This document shows, piece after piece, positions 45,660-54,328 of a DNA stretch of 64,000 bases (within the stretch, counting starts at the first letter, position 1; each line of letters opens with the position of its first letter). Under the pieces are notes generated by a model that was not told where the DNA came from, made no database searches, and saw nothing but the letters and a program-made list of their open reading frames with translations. The DNA is from CAVZLD01 sp963776055. GTDB lineage: Bacteria; Planctomycetota; Planctomycetia; Pirellulales; Pirellulaceae. The translations under genes and the position numbers were made by a program. The DNA is taken from contig CAVZLD010000005.1 of NCBI GenBank assembly GCA_963776055.1, forward strand, positions 248,001 through 312,000, in the 5' to 3' direction.

Positions 45660-45902
45660 TCAGCGTTTTGACCGCTGCCAGTACCGCATGCTGATTCGCA
45701 GCCCATTGACGACCAAGAGCAGGAGGACGGGCAGAACCAACACGAAGAGCAGGAAGAGGGCGCGAGCGGACGTGCCGGCGGAGAGAGCCTGCACGAGATA
45801 GCGTCCGGCGGAGGCCGCGAGGCAGCAGACGAGGATCACGAGCATCAGGGATCCCAGGCCAAAGCGCGGCTGCCAGGGCGACGAGGAAGAGTCAGGAGTC
45901 AC
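45660..45902 (-). CDS. Small two-span membrane protein
   Basis: 80 residues. After MTPDSSSSPWQPRFGLGSLM come two hydrophobic helices, LMLVILVCCLAASAGRYLVQ and LFLLFVLVLPVLLLLVVNGL, and a basic end (MRYWQRSKR). QPRFGL-x-SLM recalls short planctomycete membrane proteins of unknown role. No partner is evident. Confidence 0.65.
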   Translation of the reverse strand: MTPDSSSSPWQPRFGLGSLMLVILVCCLAASAGRYLVQALSAGTSARALFLLFVLVLPVLLLLVVNGLRISMRYWQRSKR

Positions 45903-46013
45903 GATTTTCTCAATTCTTCCGATTATTCCGCCGATGGAACCTTTGACAACGGGCGCAGGCTGCTACCGGCCTGCGGGGGGACCAATCGACCGAAAACCGT
46001 GATGGACGGAACC

Positions 46014-46445
46014 ATGAAACGTGCAAGCCTGGCGACTTTCCTCCTCCTGACTGCGTCGATGACGCTTGGCTGCCATAGTCCTCGACTGGGCTCGCTGGGG
46101 GCCAGCTATCCGGCGGAGAGTTACGCCGCTGAGGAACTAGCTTGTTCGGACGGCTCCTGTTACGTGGGGCAATGTCCTGACGCTTCGGCCGGTGCTCCAG
46201 GCCAGCAAGTCATTGCGGATGCCAGTGCCGGCGTGGGTGCCGCGGCCAACTATCAGGTCAACGGCGGACAAGGCGGCCCTCTGGCCGATTATCACAATCG
46301 CCATTACCGGGGCCCGCAGTCTCACTTGGGAGCGATGCCCGGCCCGGCGATGGGCCCACCGCAGCCGACGGTCACGTATCCATACTACACCGTCCGGGGA
46401 CCGCGCGACTACTTTCTGGACAATCCGCCGACGATCGGTCGTTAG
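46014..46445 (+). CDS. Small lipoprotein of planctomycete type
   Basis: 143 residues. Lipoprotein signal with lipobox: MKRASLATFLLLTASMTLGC, where the Cys at position 20 would be lipidated. The mature part is Gly/Ala/Pro-rich (AGAPGQQVIADASAGVGAAA; PPQPTVTYPYYTVRGPRDY) and ends DYFLDNPPTIGR, an ending familiar from planctomycete lipoproteins. I start at the second Met (46014), which has GGA upstream. It is convergent with fabF, 7 bp apart. Confidence 0.8.
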   Translation: MKRASLATFLLLTASMTLGCHSPRLGSLGASYPAESYAAEELACSDGSCYVGQCPDASAGAPGQQVIADASAGVGAAANYQVNGGQGGPLADYHNRHYRGPQSHLGAMPGPAMGPPQPTVTYPYYTVRGPRDYFLDNPPTIGR

Positions 46446-46452
46446 TCGTCTT

Positions 46453-47739
46453 TCAGCCGGCGAAGCGTCCGACGACGAGTGTGATATTCTGCCCGCCGAA
46501 GCCGAAGCTGTTATTCAGGACGATCTGGCAGGGTGCAGGGCGGGCTTCGTTGGGCACGTAGTCCAGGTCGCAGGCCGGGTCCGGATTCTCGTAGTTGATG
46601 GTCGGCGGCAGAACCTGATCACGAATCGTCAGCAGGCAGACGATCAACTCGGTCACGCCGGCCGCCGCGATCAGGTGCCCCATCATGCTCTTGGTGCTGG
46701 AGACGGGTGTCTGGTCGGCGCGGTCGCCGAACACACCGCGGCAAGCGAGCGATTCGACTCGGTCATTCACCGAGGTGCTGGTGCCATGGGCGTTTACGTA
46801 GTGCACTTGATCCGGTGACATCCCCGCATCCTGCAGGGCCATCTTCATACAGGCGATGGCTCCGCGTCCTTTCGGGTGAATATCGGTAATGCGATAGGCG
46901 TCGGCAGTGGTGCCGTATCCGAGCAACTCACCCAGAATCGGCGCATTTCGTCGCCGTGCGTGCTCGAGCTCTTCGAGCACGACCATCGCCGCTCCCTCGC
47001 CCAACACAAATCCATCTCGCAGTCGATCGAAAGGACGCGAGGCGGCTTGCGGCGGATCGTTCTTGGTCGAGAGGGCGGTCAGCAGGTTGAAGCCGGTAAC
47101 GCCAAAGGGATGGATCATGCTGTGCGAACCGCCGGCCAGCATCAGATCCACGTCACCGCGGCGGATCATCTCGGTTGCCTCGCCAATCGCCTGACTACTG
47201 GCCGCACAGGCCGTCAGGCAATTCGAGTTGGGGCCCTGCGCGTTGAACATCCCGGCCAGGTATCCGGCGGGCATGTTCGGCTCTTGCTCCAACTCCGCCG
47301 TCGGATTGAGTGTCTCCAACCCGACCTGGATGAAACGATCCAGATTCAGGCCATCATCATCGAGCCCGCGGGTGATCATTTGGGTGAACGAAAGAAAGTC
47401 CTGATTCCCTTCGCCGCAGCCGAGGTAAACGCCGAAGCGCGTCGGATCGAACTGCTGGTCGAGGCATCCGGAAGCATCAATCGCCTGCCGTGCCGCCCCG
47501 GCGGCGAAGCGTGTGTGGCGGGCGCGATACTGCCATCGCTTCGGATCCTCCCCGATCCGCGTGATATCCCAATCCTTGATTTCGGCGGCAATCTGCGTGG
47601 GAAACCGGCTGGCATCGAAGATCGTGATGTAATCGACCCCGGAGCGTCCTTCTTTCAGGCCGGCCCACATCGTTTCGACATCATTCCCCATCGGGTTGAT
47701 GCAGCCCATTCCGGTAATGACAACGCGTCGTCTCATCAT
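46453..47739 (-). CDS. fabF: Beta-ketoacyl-ACP synthase II
   Basis: KAS-II condensing enzyme of about 428 residues. The Cys-His-His triad is complete: NCLTACAASSQAIGEA, VNAHGTSTSVNDRVE, and SSTKSMMGHLIAAAGVTELI; the C-terminal loop NNSFGFGGQN is normal. It starts at MMRRRVVITGMGCINPMGND. It is the last gene of a minus-strand unit with two hotdog proteins and an ACP, so it probably extends acyl chains on that ACP. A secondary (specialised) fatty-acid or polyene-like role is possible because the unit lacks fabD and fabG. Confidence 0.93.
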   Translation of the reverse strand: MMRRRVVITGMGCINPMGNDVETMWAGLKEGRSGVDYITIFDASRFPTQIAAEIKDWDITRIGEDPKRWQYRARHTRFAAGAARQAIDASGCLDQQFDPTRFGVYLGCGEGNQDFLSFTQMITRGLDDDGLNLDRFIQVGLETLNPTAELEQEPNMPAGYLAGMFNAQGPNSNCLTACAASSQAIGEATEMIRRGDVDLMLAGGSHSMIHPFGVTGFNLLTALSTKNDPPQAASRPFDRLRDGFVLGEGAAMVVLEELEHARRRNAPILGELLGYGTTADAYRITDIHPKGRGAIACMKMALQDAGMSPDQVHYVNAHGTSTSVNDRVESLACRGVFGDRADQTPVSSTKSMMGHLIAAAGVTELIVCLLTIRDQVLPPTINYENPDPACDLDYVPNEARPAPCQIVLNNSFGFGGQNITLVVGRFAG

Positions 47740-47808
47740 AGCGATCGACTCTCTCCCCACACGGGCCTGAGGGATCCGCTGCGAAACTTCGGCCGGTCAT
47801 CGGGTCGT

Positions 47809-48342
47809 TCACGATCCGAGCGATGCGCGTTCGGCCGCCAGCAGATGTTCGGGGACGCGCAGCGGACGCCCCTCATCGTCCAAGCCGACATCATACAACC
47901 TGTAGACGCGAAGCATGCGCAGCAATCCGACCGGCTCAAAAAAATCATGGTCGATCATCGCTCGACTGACCTGTGCAAAGGTCAACTCCGCTTCCACGAG
48001 TCGCCGGTCCGCCTGGTGGCAAGTCGCTCGGACAAACCCCCCGTCCGATTGCTGGCTTTCTACCTCGACGCGGTACATCAGCTGGTCTCCCGGCCGACCG
48101 TAATCCGCGATCTGACAGCGGGAAACCTTTGCCAGTACGAAGTTGCTGCGGAACTCGGTCACTTCGGAGATCAGGAGTCCGCCCATCTGGGCGAAGCCTT
48201 CGAGCACGAAGACCGGGGAGAGCACCGGGTAATTGGGGAAATACCCGTCCACGTAGTCCGCGTTGACGGTAACCGTCTTGACGGCCTCCGCCGACTGCCC
48301 ATGTTGGAAGGCGGTAAATCGGTCGATCCAAAACCAGCGCAC
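47809..48342 (-). CDS. FabZ-like hotdog protein lacking the catalytic His
   Basis: 177 residues from a GTG at 48342 (MRWFWIDRFTAFQHGQ); a longer open frame exists, so the start is uncertain. The hotdog core DYVDGYFPNYPVLSPVFVLE then GFAQMGGLLI aligns with FabZ, but the catalytic His of GHFP is Tyr (GYFP); the acidic residue of LEGF is kept. It may be a non-catalytic partner, a chain-binding protein or an altered hydratase. It lies between ACP and fabF. Confidence 0.75.
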   Translation of the reverse strand: MRWFWIDRFTAFQHGQSAEAVKTVTVNADYVDGYFPNYPVLSPVFVLEGFAQMGGLLISEVTEFRSNFVLAKVSRCQIADYGRPGDQLMYRVEVESQQSDGGFVRATCHQADRRLVEAELTFAQVSRAMIDHDFFEPVGLLRMLRVYRLYDVGLDDEGRPLRVPEHLLAAERASLGS

Positions 48343-48446
48343 GGTGGTGCCCAACAGCCAAGGGGAAGGAAAGGCGGAAACAACCGGGCTTTCCAGGGCT
48401 CCGCTTGCGGAGCGCCTGGGTGATCGCCGTGCTCCCGGGGAAACGA

Positions 48447-48839
48447 CTAGGAGCTGGCGCCCACTTTGCTGCAGATGTAACGGCACATGTCGTTCACCGT
48501 CAGCAAGTTTCCGAATTCTTGCACCAGCGGATTCTGTTCAAAACTGGTGAGATCGGCAAACGGCATTCGTTTTCGCAACTCAGCTACCCCGTTGTCGGTG
48601 ACCTTTCCGTTTTGGACATACTCCGCGTTGGTGAGGATGTCCTCGGGAAAGAGTTCCGCGCGGGGGATCTCAATGTCGAACGCCTTTTCCAAGCGGAAGA
48701 CGATGTCCAGGAAATCAATCGACTCGGCACCTAAATCCCCGACCAGCGTCGCGTCGGGAGTGACTTCATCCTCCTCGACACCCAGCGCGTCCACCAGAGC
48801 CGTCTGAATCTTTTCGAAAACCTCTTGCTGTGTTGGCAT
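48447..48839 (-). CDS. Acyl carrier protein (long form)
   Basis: 130 residues, longer than the usual 77-80. The phosphopantetheine site is VGDLGAESIDFLDIVFRLE, with Ser in the variant ESID instead of DSLD. A standard ACP fold is followed by FDIEIPRAELFPEDILTN and about 45 extra residues (MPFADLTSFEQNPLVQEFGN). The extra end is typical of ACPs in dedicated clusters. It is encoded between the two dehydratase-like genes. Confidence 0.9.
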   Translation of the reverse strand: MPTQQEVFEKIQTALVDALGVEEDEVTPDATLVGDLGAESIDFLDIVFRLEKAFDIEIPRAELFPEDILTNAEYVQNGKVTDNGVAELRKRMPFADLTSFEQNPLVQEFGNLLTVNDMCRYICSKVGASS

Positions 48840-48928
48840 TTCAATCGCTCTCCCAACTTGTCAAACCGACTTGTCCAATTCGGAAACCATGGCGCAACCG
48901 ATCATCCCAACCGGTCGCCGGCCGAGTC

Positions 48929-49421
48929 CTACGTCTTCGTTTCGGATTTCCACGCGGGATAAAGTAACCGGAATTTATCCCGCATCTCTTTGTTGATAAA
49001 TGCATCGTTGACAGCGTCGCTGAGCACATTCATCGGCCAGGCAATAACGAGCCAGCACCAATCGGCCGCGAACCGCCACACTTGTTCCCACATCGCCGTG
49101 ACAGTTCAGTTTGGTCGAGTGGTCATCCTCCTTCATCACTTCGGCGTGCAGTACGAGCGTCTCACCCGGCTCCACAAAATCAGTGAACTTCACATTGTTC
49201 GCGTCTGACATGCGTATCACGCTGTGCTGGAACTGGTGACTGGCACGGACCAGCCACGCCGCCGCCTGGTACATCGCCTCCAACATCAGGACACCGGGCA
49301 TGACGGGGAAGCGGGGAAAGTGGTCCTGCAGGTACTCCTCCGCCATCGAGAGGCTCTTGATCGCCGTAATGCTATGTCCCGGATGGAGCTCGGTGATCCG
49401 GTCGATCAGATCCATTCGCAT
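48929..49421 (-). CDS. fabZ: 3-hydroxyacyl-ACP dehydratase, FabZ family (frame-disrupted)
   Basis: Hotdog dehydratase. Starts MRMDLIDRITELHPGHSITA; the active site DHFPRFPVMPGVLMLEAM keeps the catalytic His and Glu. The middle FTDFVEPGETLVLHAEVMKE and RGRLVLARY are in one frame. The last 38 residues are in another: IAWPMNVLSDAVNDAFINKE then MRDKFRLLYPAWKSE, ending with TAG at 48929. The frames join near 49050. Unlike the other hotdog protein in this unit it should be active. It is the first gene of the fab-type unit. Confidence 0.85.
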
Positions 49422-49727
49422 GCGGTTATGCTCAGCGACATCTGCGTGATTCTTGATGGCCCCCGCGTCCGGGGGCTCGGAGTACGGAACCGGGCAGTAT
49501 AGCGATGCACGGAAATTCACTCAACCGGCGTAGACCGCCTGATCGGCGCCGTTTGACCGCGGCGACCCGTTCGTGCAACTCGTGCCGGGAGAGGCTTGGG
49601 TCCGCAGGCGCGACGGGCGGGCCGGCGATTCCGGCCATCTGGCCAAGGCCCGGCCCCGTGCTGGACGAGTCCGGCGGGGCGGGATGGACCTTGGCACGCT
49701 GGCCCAACGATCTGCTACATTGCCTGT

Positions 49728-51494
49728 ATGCGTAAAGGAATTGCCGTGTCGCCGGGCGTGGCCGTGGGCGCGGCGTATTGTATCCACGAGATCTTCGTGA
49801 ACCCCAAATCGAAGCGTTTGGCGGACCGTGAGATTACCGCCGAGCTCGCGCGGTACGAGGCGGCCCGCGACCAGGTCAGCCATTCGCTGCACGCGTTGCA
49901 GCAAAAGGTCGAGCGGCAGGTGAGCCGGGAGGCCGGGGCGATTTTTGGGGTGCACGAAGCGATCTTGCGGGACGTGGCCTTCACCAGCAAGGTTCGTAGC
50001 TGGATCGTCAATGAGCGGATGACGGCCCAGGCGGCCTTGCACCGCCTGCTGGAAGAATACACGGCCCTCTTTTCTCGCACACATGACGAATACCTGAAGG
50101 AGCGGTTGGCGGATGTGCGTGACGTGGTCGTTCGCCTGAGCACCTTTCTCTCGGACGTTCTGCAGCAGACATCGAAACAGCTTCTGTCCGGGCCGCTGAT
50201 CGTGGTCGCCGACGAGCTCCTGCCGTCGCACGCGGTCGGCCTGGGCGAGATGGAGGTCCAGGGGATCGTCACCCAGCGGGGTAGCCAGACGAGCCATGCG
50301 GCGATCATCGCGCGCAGTCGGGGGATTCCCGCCGTGGCGGGAGTCAGCGGAATTCTGCGGCAAGTGAAGACGGGCGACACGCTCGTCGTCGACGGTCGCG
50401 ACGGGCACGTCGCCATCAATCCCGACGCGGAGGCGTTATCGGCCTACCTGAAACTGGAACGAGAGTTCTTCTACCTTCAGGACCAACTGGCCGAAAACCG
50501 AGACCAACCGGCGCTAACCGCGGATGGAACCCCGATCAGCCTGATGGCGAACATCAACGGGGTGGCCGACGCACGCTCGGCTACCGCGATGGGGGCCTGC
50601 GGAGTGGGCTTGTTTCGCACCGAGTACCTGTATCTGACGCATCGAGACATCCCGGACGAACAGGAACAGTTGGACGTGTATCGACAGATCATTCAGGAGA
50701 GTCCGGAACACCGCGTCACGATCCGCACACTGGACATCGGTGGAGACAAGACGGTCCCCTACCTGGGGCACACGCATCAGGAGGCAAACCCGTTCCTTGG
50801 TTGGCGGAGCATCCGCCTGTCCTTCGAGCACCCGGAATTCTTCATGACGCAGATCCGGGCGGTGTTGCGCGCAGCAGCCGACTTGCCGAAGGAGCAGGGC
50901 GAAGTCCGCCTGCTCTTTCCGATGATCACCACCTTGGAGGAAATGCGACGTGTGCGGACCCTGGTGCGTCGGACGGAGCGACAACTGCAGCGGGAAGGCA
51001 AACCGGTCGGCCGCGTCCCGATCGGAATGATGCTCGAGGTCCCCGCCGCCGCCGTGGCACTCGATCTGATCATGGAGGTCGTGGACTTCGTTTCGATCGG
51101 ATCGAACGACCTGATTCAGTACCTGATGGCAGCGGATCGAGACAACCCGAAGGTCAACCACCTCTGTCAGCCACTCAGCCCCGCGGTCCTGCGGATGCTG
51201 AACCACGTGGTGCACTCCTGCAACCAAGCCGGCACACCGGTCACGCTCTGCGGCGAAATGGCGGGCCAGCCCCGCGCCTTCGCTTTGTTGCTGGGAATGG
51301 GGCTCCGAAATTTCAGCATGAGCCCGGCGTTTGTCCCGCGCATGAAGCAGTTGGCCAGCAAAATGGCGGTGGCCGACGCCGAACAGATGCTGCAACGTGT
51401 GCTGGAACTGAAGACGGCCGCCGAGGTGGGACGCTACATGACGAAACAGATGCGCCGCCTGCTGCCCGAATTCGCGATTCTGGACAGCATTTGA
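49728..51494 (+). CDS. ptsI: Phosphoenolpyruvate-protein phosphotransferase (PTS enzyme I)
   Basis: 588 residues, normal for EI. It takes phosphate from PEP and passes it to HPr. The N-terminal HPr-binding helices precede the phospho-His loop VTQRGSQTSHAAIIARSRG; the PEP-binding barrel shows GVGLFRTEYLYL, RTLDIGGDKTVPYL, MLEVPAAAVALD, FVSIGSNDLIQYLMAADRD and VTLCGEMAGQP. The ATG at 49728 (MRKGIAVSPGVAVGAA) fits the family start. No HPr or EII gene is near, so it may serve a regulatory PTS, as is common in planctomycetes. Confidence 0.95.
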   Translation: MRKGIAVSPGVAVGAAYCIHEIFVNPKSKRLADREITAELARYEAARDQVSHSLHALQQKVERQVSREAGAIFGVHEAILRDVAFTSKVRSWIVNERMTAQAALHRLLEEYTALFSRTHDEYLKERLADVRDVVVRLSTFLSDVLQQTSKQLLSGPLIVVADELLPSHAVGLGEMEVQGIVTQRGSQTSHAAIIARSRGIPAVAGVSGILRQVKTGDTLVVDGRDGHVAINPDAEALSAYLKLEREFFYLQDQLAENRDQPALTADGTPISLMANINGVADARSATAMGACGVGLFRTEYLYLTHRDIPDEQEQLDVYRQIIQESPEHRVTIRTLDIGGDKTVPYLGHTHQEANPFLGWRSIRLSFEHPEFFMTQIRAVLRAAADLPKEQGEVRLLFPMITTLEEMRRVRTLVRRTERQLQREGKPVGRVPIGMMLEVPAAAVALDLIMEVVDFVSIGSNDLIQYLMAADRDNPKVNHLCQPLSPAVLRMLNHVVHSCNQAGTPVTLCGEMAGQPRAFALLLGMGLRNFSMSPAFVPRMKQLASKMAVADAEQMLQRVLELKTAAEVGRYMTKQMRRLLPEFAILDSI

Positions 51495-51513
51495 GCGATC
51501 CGGTGAGCGGGCT

Positions 51514-52044
51514 TCAGTCAAGCAGACCGAACTTCTTCATTTTGTTGTACAGCGTCACCCGGCTAATCCCCAATTCGGCCGCGGTCTCCTTCCGATGCTG
51601 CCGGTTGCGCTGCAGCGAGTGCTCGATGATCTTCTGTTCCAGCAAATCCACTCGCGCGGCCAGCGTGCGGGAATGGCCGTTGTTCTGTTCGACAATTCGC
51701 TCCACAAGCTGTTCCAGTTCATTTCTTTGCCCGTTGGCCGCCGATTGATCGCCGGCCTCCACAGTACAGGCTTCTTCCACTCCCCCAGCGGGCGTAACCA
51801 GCGCGGCCATTCGCTCCGACGGCAGAAAGCGACTGACGTCGTCCAGCGAATCGCACATTACTACCTGTCGACCACCCAAGTACTGGCAGAGGACATCCAC
51901 ATCGTTCTCGTCACAGTTGATCACTAGGAACTTCTGGTTCATCGTTTGGTACCGCGACCCATTTTGTTCGGAACGCTGCTCTGATTTGCTGACTCCCTGT
52001 TTCTTGCAGACGTCACCGGAAAACATACACGAGGGGCAAGTCAT
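51514..52044 (-). CDS. Fis-type HTH regulator with unknown N-terminal domain
   Basis: About 176 residues from MTCPSCMFSGDVC (52044); MNQKFLVINCDEND at 51942 is a possible later start. The N-terminal part looks like a truncated receiver-like fold (FLVINCDENDVDVLCQYLG; VVMCDSLDDVSRFL) with no AAA+ domain. A coiled region (LEQLVERIVEQNNGHSR) leads to a Fis/HTH_8 domain: EQKIIEHSLQRNRQHRKETA then AELGISRVTLYNKMKKFG. The early CPSC...C could bind metal. It is convergent with ptsI, 20 bp apart. A perfect palindrome lies upstream. Confidence 0.75.
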   Translation of the reverse strand: MTCPSCMFSGDVCKKQGVSKSEQRSEQNGSRYQTMNQKFLVINCDENDVDVLCQYLGGRQVVMCDSLDDVSRFLPSERMAALVTPAGGVEEACTVEAGDQSAANGQRNELEQLVERIVEQNNGHSRTLAARVDLLEQKIIEHSLQRNRQHRKETAAELGISRVTLYNKMKKFGLLD

Positions 52045-52113
52045 TCCTGACGACTCGCCCACGACACACAGTTGGTCCGAACACCGCCCAGAACGGGCCG
52101 AGAGTCGGGCCAC

Positions 52114-52129
52114 GACCTGACGTCAGGTC
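52114..52129. promoter_or_regulatory. 16-bp perfect palindrome upstream of the Fis-type regulator
   Basis: GACCTGACGTCAGGTC is self-complementary over all 16 bases and lies about 70 bp upstream of the regulator start. It fits a dimeric DNA-binding protein, possibly the regulator itself. The rest of the 52045-52290 gap shows nothing clear. Confidence 0.55.
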
Positions 52130-52290
52130 CCTTAACAACGAGACTAATCAGACAAGTCGCGTCAACAAGCGTGAATTCCGCAGATCGCCGGTGAAGCGTA
52201 GCGAAATGGACCGAATTTTCCGCGCAAGACGGACCCAACCACCGCCAGGGAGGGGTAGGAAGAGCGCCAGACTCGCGGCCATCACCGGTT

Positions 52291-53096
52291 TCAAGAGAAG
52301 CGGTAGCGCACAACGCACCAGAGCGCTCGCACCGCGTCTCGAAGGCGGATTTTCTTCCCTTCGGCATAGCTGCGCGGTGTGTAAGAGATCGGTAGTTCGT
52401 AGAAGCGCACACCGGGGATGCGGGCTAACCGGGCGGTCAGCTCCAACTCGACGCCAAACCCGTCCTCGCGCAACTGCGGAATGATCTGGTCCAGCAGTTC
52501 CCGTCGCGCCAGCTTGTAACAGGTTTCGACGTCGGTCAACTTCAGATTCGTGAACATGTTGGACAACCAGGTCACGACCCGATTTGCCGTGTGATGCCAG
52601 TACCGGGAAACCGGACGATCGTTGGAACTGAAACGACTGCCGTACACCACATCCGCGCGATCCTCCAACAAGGGCGCAACAACAACGGATAGTCGCTCGG
52701 ATCGTACTCCAAATCGGCATCCTGAATGATCACCGCTGTACCGGTTGCGTGAGTCAATCCGGTTCGCAAAGCGGCGCCTTTGCCGCGATTCTGCGGATGG
52801 TAAACGATCTTCAGGTTCGCCCGATCACGCAACGACTGCAGAATCTCGCGCGTTCCATCCGTACTCGCATCATCGACGACAATCAGCTCGCACGGCACAT
52901 CCACATTCTGCACACGACGAATCAGCTTCTCGATCGTGGCTCGTTCATTGAACACGGGAATCAGCACCGACAAGATGAATCCTTCCGGCCACTGGTAGAT
53001 CCCCAACCGCCGGCAGACGGCCGGTGTGAGCAACTCATACAAGAGTTCCACAACCCGGTCGCGCTCACCCACTTGGTCCTCATTCGTTCGCCCCAT
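52291..53096 (-). CDS. Family 2 glycosyltransferase, DPM1/UgtP-like (frame-disrupted)
   Basis: GT-A fold transferase, about 268 residues, acting on polyprenyl-phosphate or lipid acceptors. First frame: FILSVLIPVFNERATIEKLI, CELIVVDDASTDGTREIL, NRGKGAALRTGLTHATGTAV and QDADLEYDPSDYPLLL. Second frame from about 52675: APLLEDRADVVYGSRF, LTDVETCYKLARRELLDQ, EDGFGVELELTARLAR and RFYELPISYTPRSYAEGKK, ending VVRYRFS. One missing base restores the usual YP-LL-xPLLE. The D-x-D-like QDADLEYD and the ED of EDGFG are intact. There are no C-terminal membrane spans. Confidence 0.85.
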
Positions 53097-53377
53097 TTGG
53101 CTTTCGCCTGGCGCCGGTTGCGCGCCATCGCCGAAACGATCTCATCTCGCGACGTAGCCTCGCCGTTCACCATCCGATCGAGCGTCTCCCGCAGCTGCAC
53201 TCGCGTGTTGTCATTGGTCGCTATTTCGTTGGGGTCGAATTCGGCTGGTTCTGGCACCGCGCTGTTCTCCCACGTGATCCGAGTTCTCTCGCCGCGTTCC
53301 ACCCCACCGCGGCTGCCCCGCAAGTCGGCTCGCTCCGTCACCCTTCGCAGAAAGCCCCGACAGGATGGCTTGGTCAC
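52961..53377 (-). CDS. Hypothetical protein, partly overlapping the glycosyltransferase start
   Basis: No family recognised. The middle of this frame has ordinary coding character (AEFDPNEIATNDNTRVQLRE; LDRMVNGEATSRDEIVSAMA; RNRRQAKAKWGERM), while both ends do not, and it overlaps the glycosyltransferase by 136 bp. The real protein is probably the segment at about 53090-53270, with its ends in other frames because of indels. Confidence 0.35.
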   Translation of the reverse strand: MTKPSCRGFLRRVTERADLRGSRGGVERGERTRITWENSAVPEPAEFDPNEIATNDNTRVQLRETLDRMVNGEATSRDEIVSAMARNRRQAKAKWGERMRTKWVSATGLWNSCMSCSHRPSAGGWGSTSGRKDSSCRC

Positions 53378-53508
53378 TTGCTTCGCCGCAGCCGAGAATT
53401 CGGGGGCCGCCGGCTCGTGCCTGTGTGCTGCTCGACCAATCCGGCAAGACGCCCAGGCAGAATCCTCCCGACGCTATCCAAAAACTCCATCCTGACGCAG
53501 GCCTTAGT

Positions 53509-53751
53509 CTACGTGGTCGTTCGCCTCCTTACCACTGTCCGATCACCGAGTACTTTCACGCGTACTTCCACAAGAAGTGCGGCTTCTCTCCCGCGCAGTT
53601 CGAGTTCCTGCGGCACTTCGGTATCCGTGCGGCGCAGATCGACAAAAATCTCCTGCTGACACACTGCGCAAAGGGCGGCGTGGGACCTGATACCTCCGCG
53701 AAAGCACTGGTCATCGTGAGCCTGTCGCACAAAGTGACATACTGTTGTCAT
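53509..53751 (-). CDS. Possible small Cys/charged protein
   Basis: About 80 residues from MTTVCHFVRQAHDDQCF. A region with LCAVCQQEIFVDLRRTDTEV and PQELELRGREAALLVEVRVK has coding-like balance and a CxxC pair, but no family match and no ribosome site. It lies in a gene-poor stretch. Confidence 0.25.
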   Translation of the reverse strand: MTTVCHFVRQAHDDQCFRGGIRSHAALCAVCQQEIFVDLRRTDTEVPQELELRGREAALLVEVRVKVLGDRTVVRRRTTT

Positions 53752-54328
53752 ACTTGAATTTCTACTGCGCACAACGGACGGTTACGACGCAACACATCCG
53801 AGGAACGAAACGAGTGTGCAACGGCTCCTCTGCCGCCAATCCCGGATGAATGAAAAAACTTTTTTCAAGTCGGTTGACAAGAAAACTGTCGTACGCACAA
53901 TGGCGAAATCGTAACGCTTGTAGAACTTTGCCCATCCCGTTCGCCGACTCCTCGGTGAACACGACATAGCGCCTGGACAAGCTCCACCTGCTTAGTGCGT
54001 TTCGCGACGGAGTTGGTGGTTCATCGACAGACTGCCGGTGGAGTTCTCTGCAAACAGAATGTCTGCAACTCGAGGAAGACGCGCAACGCCAACGTAGATT
54101 CCGATTCACGCGGGAGGGTGGCGACCGACGGACCCGACAGCCAGCCGTGGACTATGGTTTTGCCGAGTCCGTGAGCAGCTCGGATGTGACCTCCCGCGTT
54201 TTTCTTCACGCAGCAGACGCTGCAAGTGTCAGAAGGACCGACATTCACGACGCTCACGCGTCGCCGCAGGGGACGGATCAACGACGTGTGGGAATCGCAC
54301 GGTCGCGCAGCTGTCGGATGGACCTTTC
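53752..54328. other. Gene-poor stretch before folK
   Basis: 577 bp with no recognised gene. It holds an AT-rich palindrome and a promoter-like pair (53851-53901), unusual for this GC-rich sequence. Confidence 0.5.
53851..53901 (+). promoter_or_regulatory. AT-rich palindrome and promoter-like pair
   Basis: TGAAAAAACTTTTTTCA at 53851-53867 is a perfect inverted repeat around one C. It is followed by a consensus TTGACA at 53874-53879, a 16-bp spacer and CACAAT at 53896-53901. folK starts more than 400 bp downstream, so this would transcribe a long leader or an unannotated RNA. Confidence 0.4.

Noticed and set aside
46876..48423. 515-codon plus-strand frame opposite fabF and the hotdog gene
   Set aside because: It crosses two real minus-strand genes and their spacer and has no recognisable domain.
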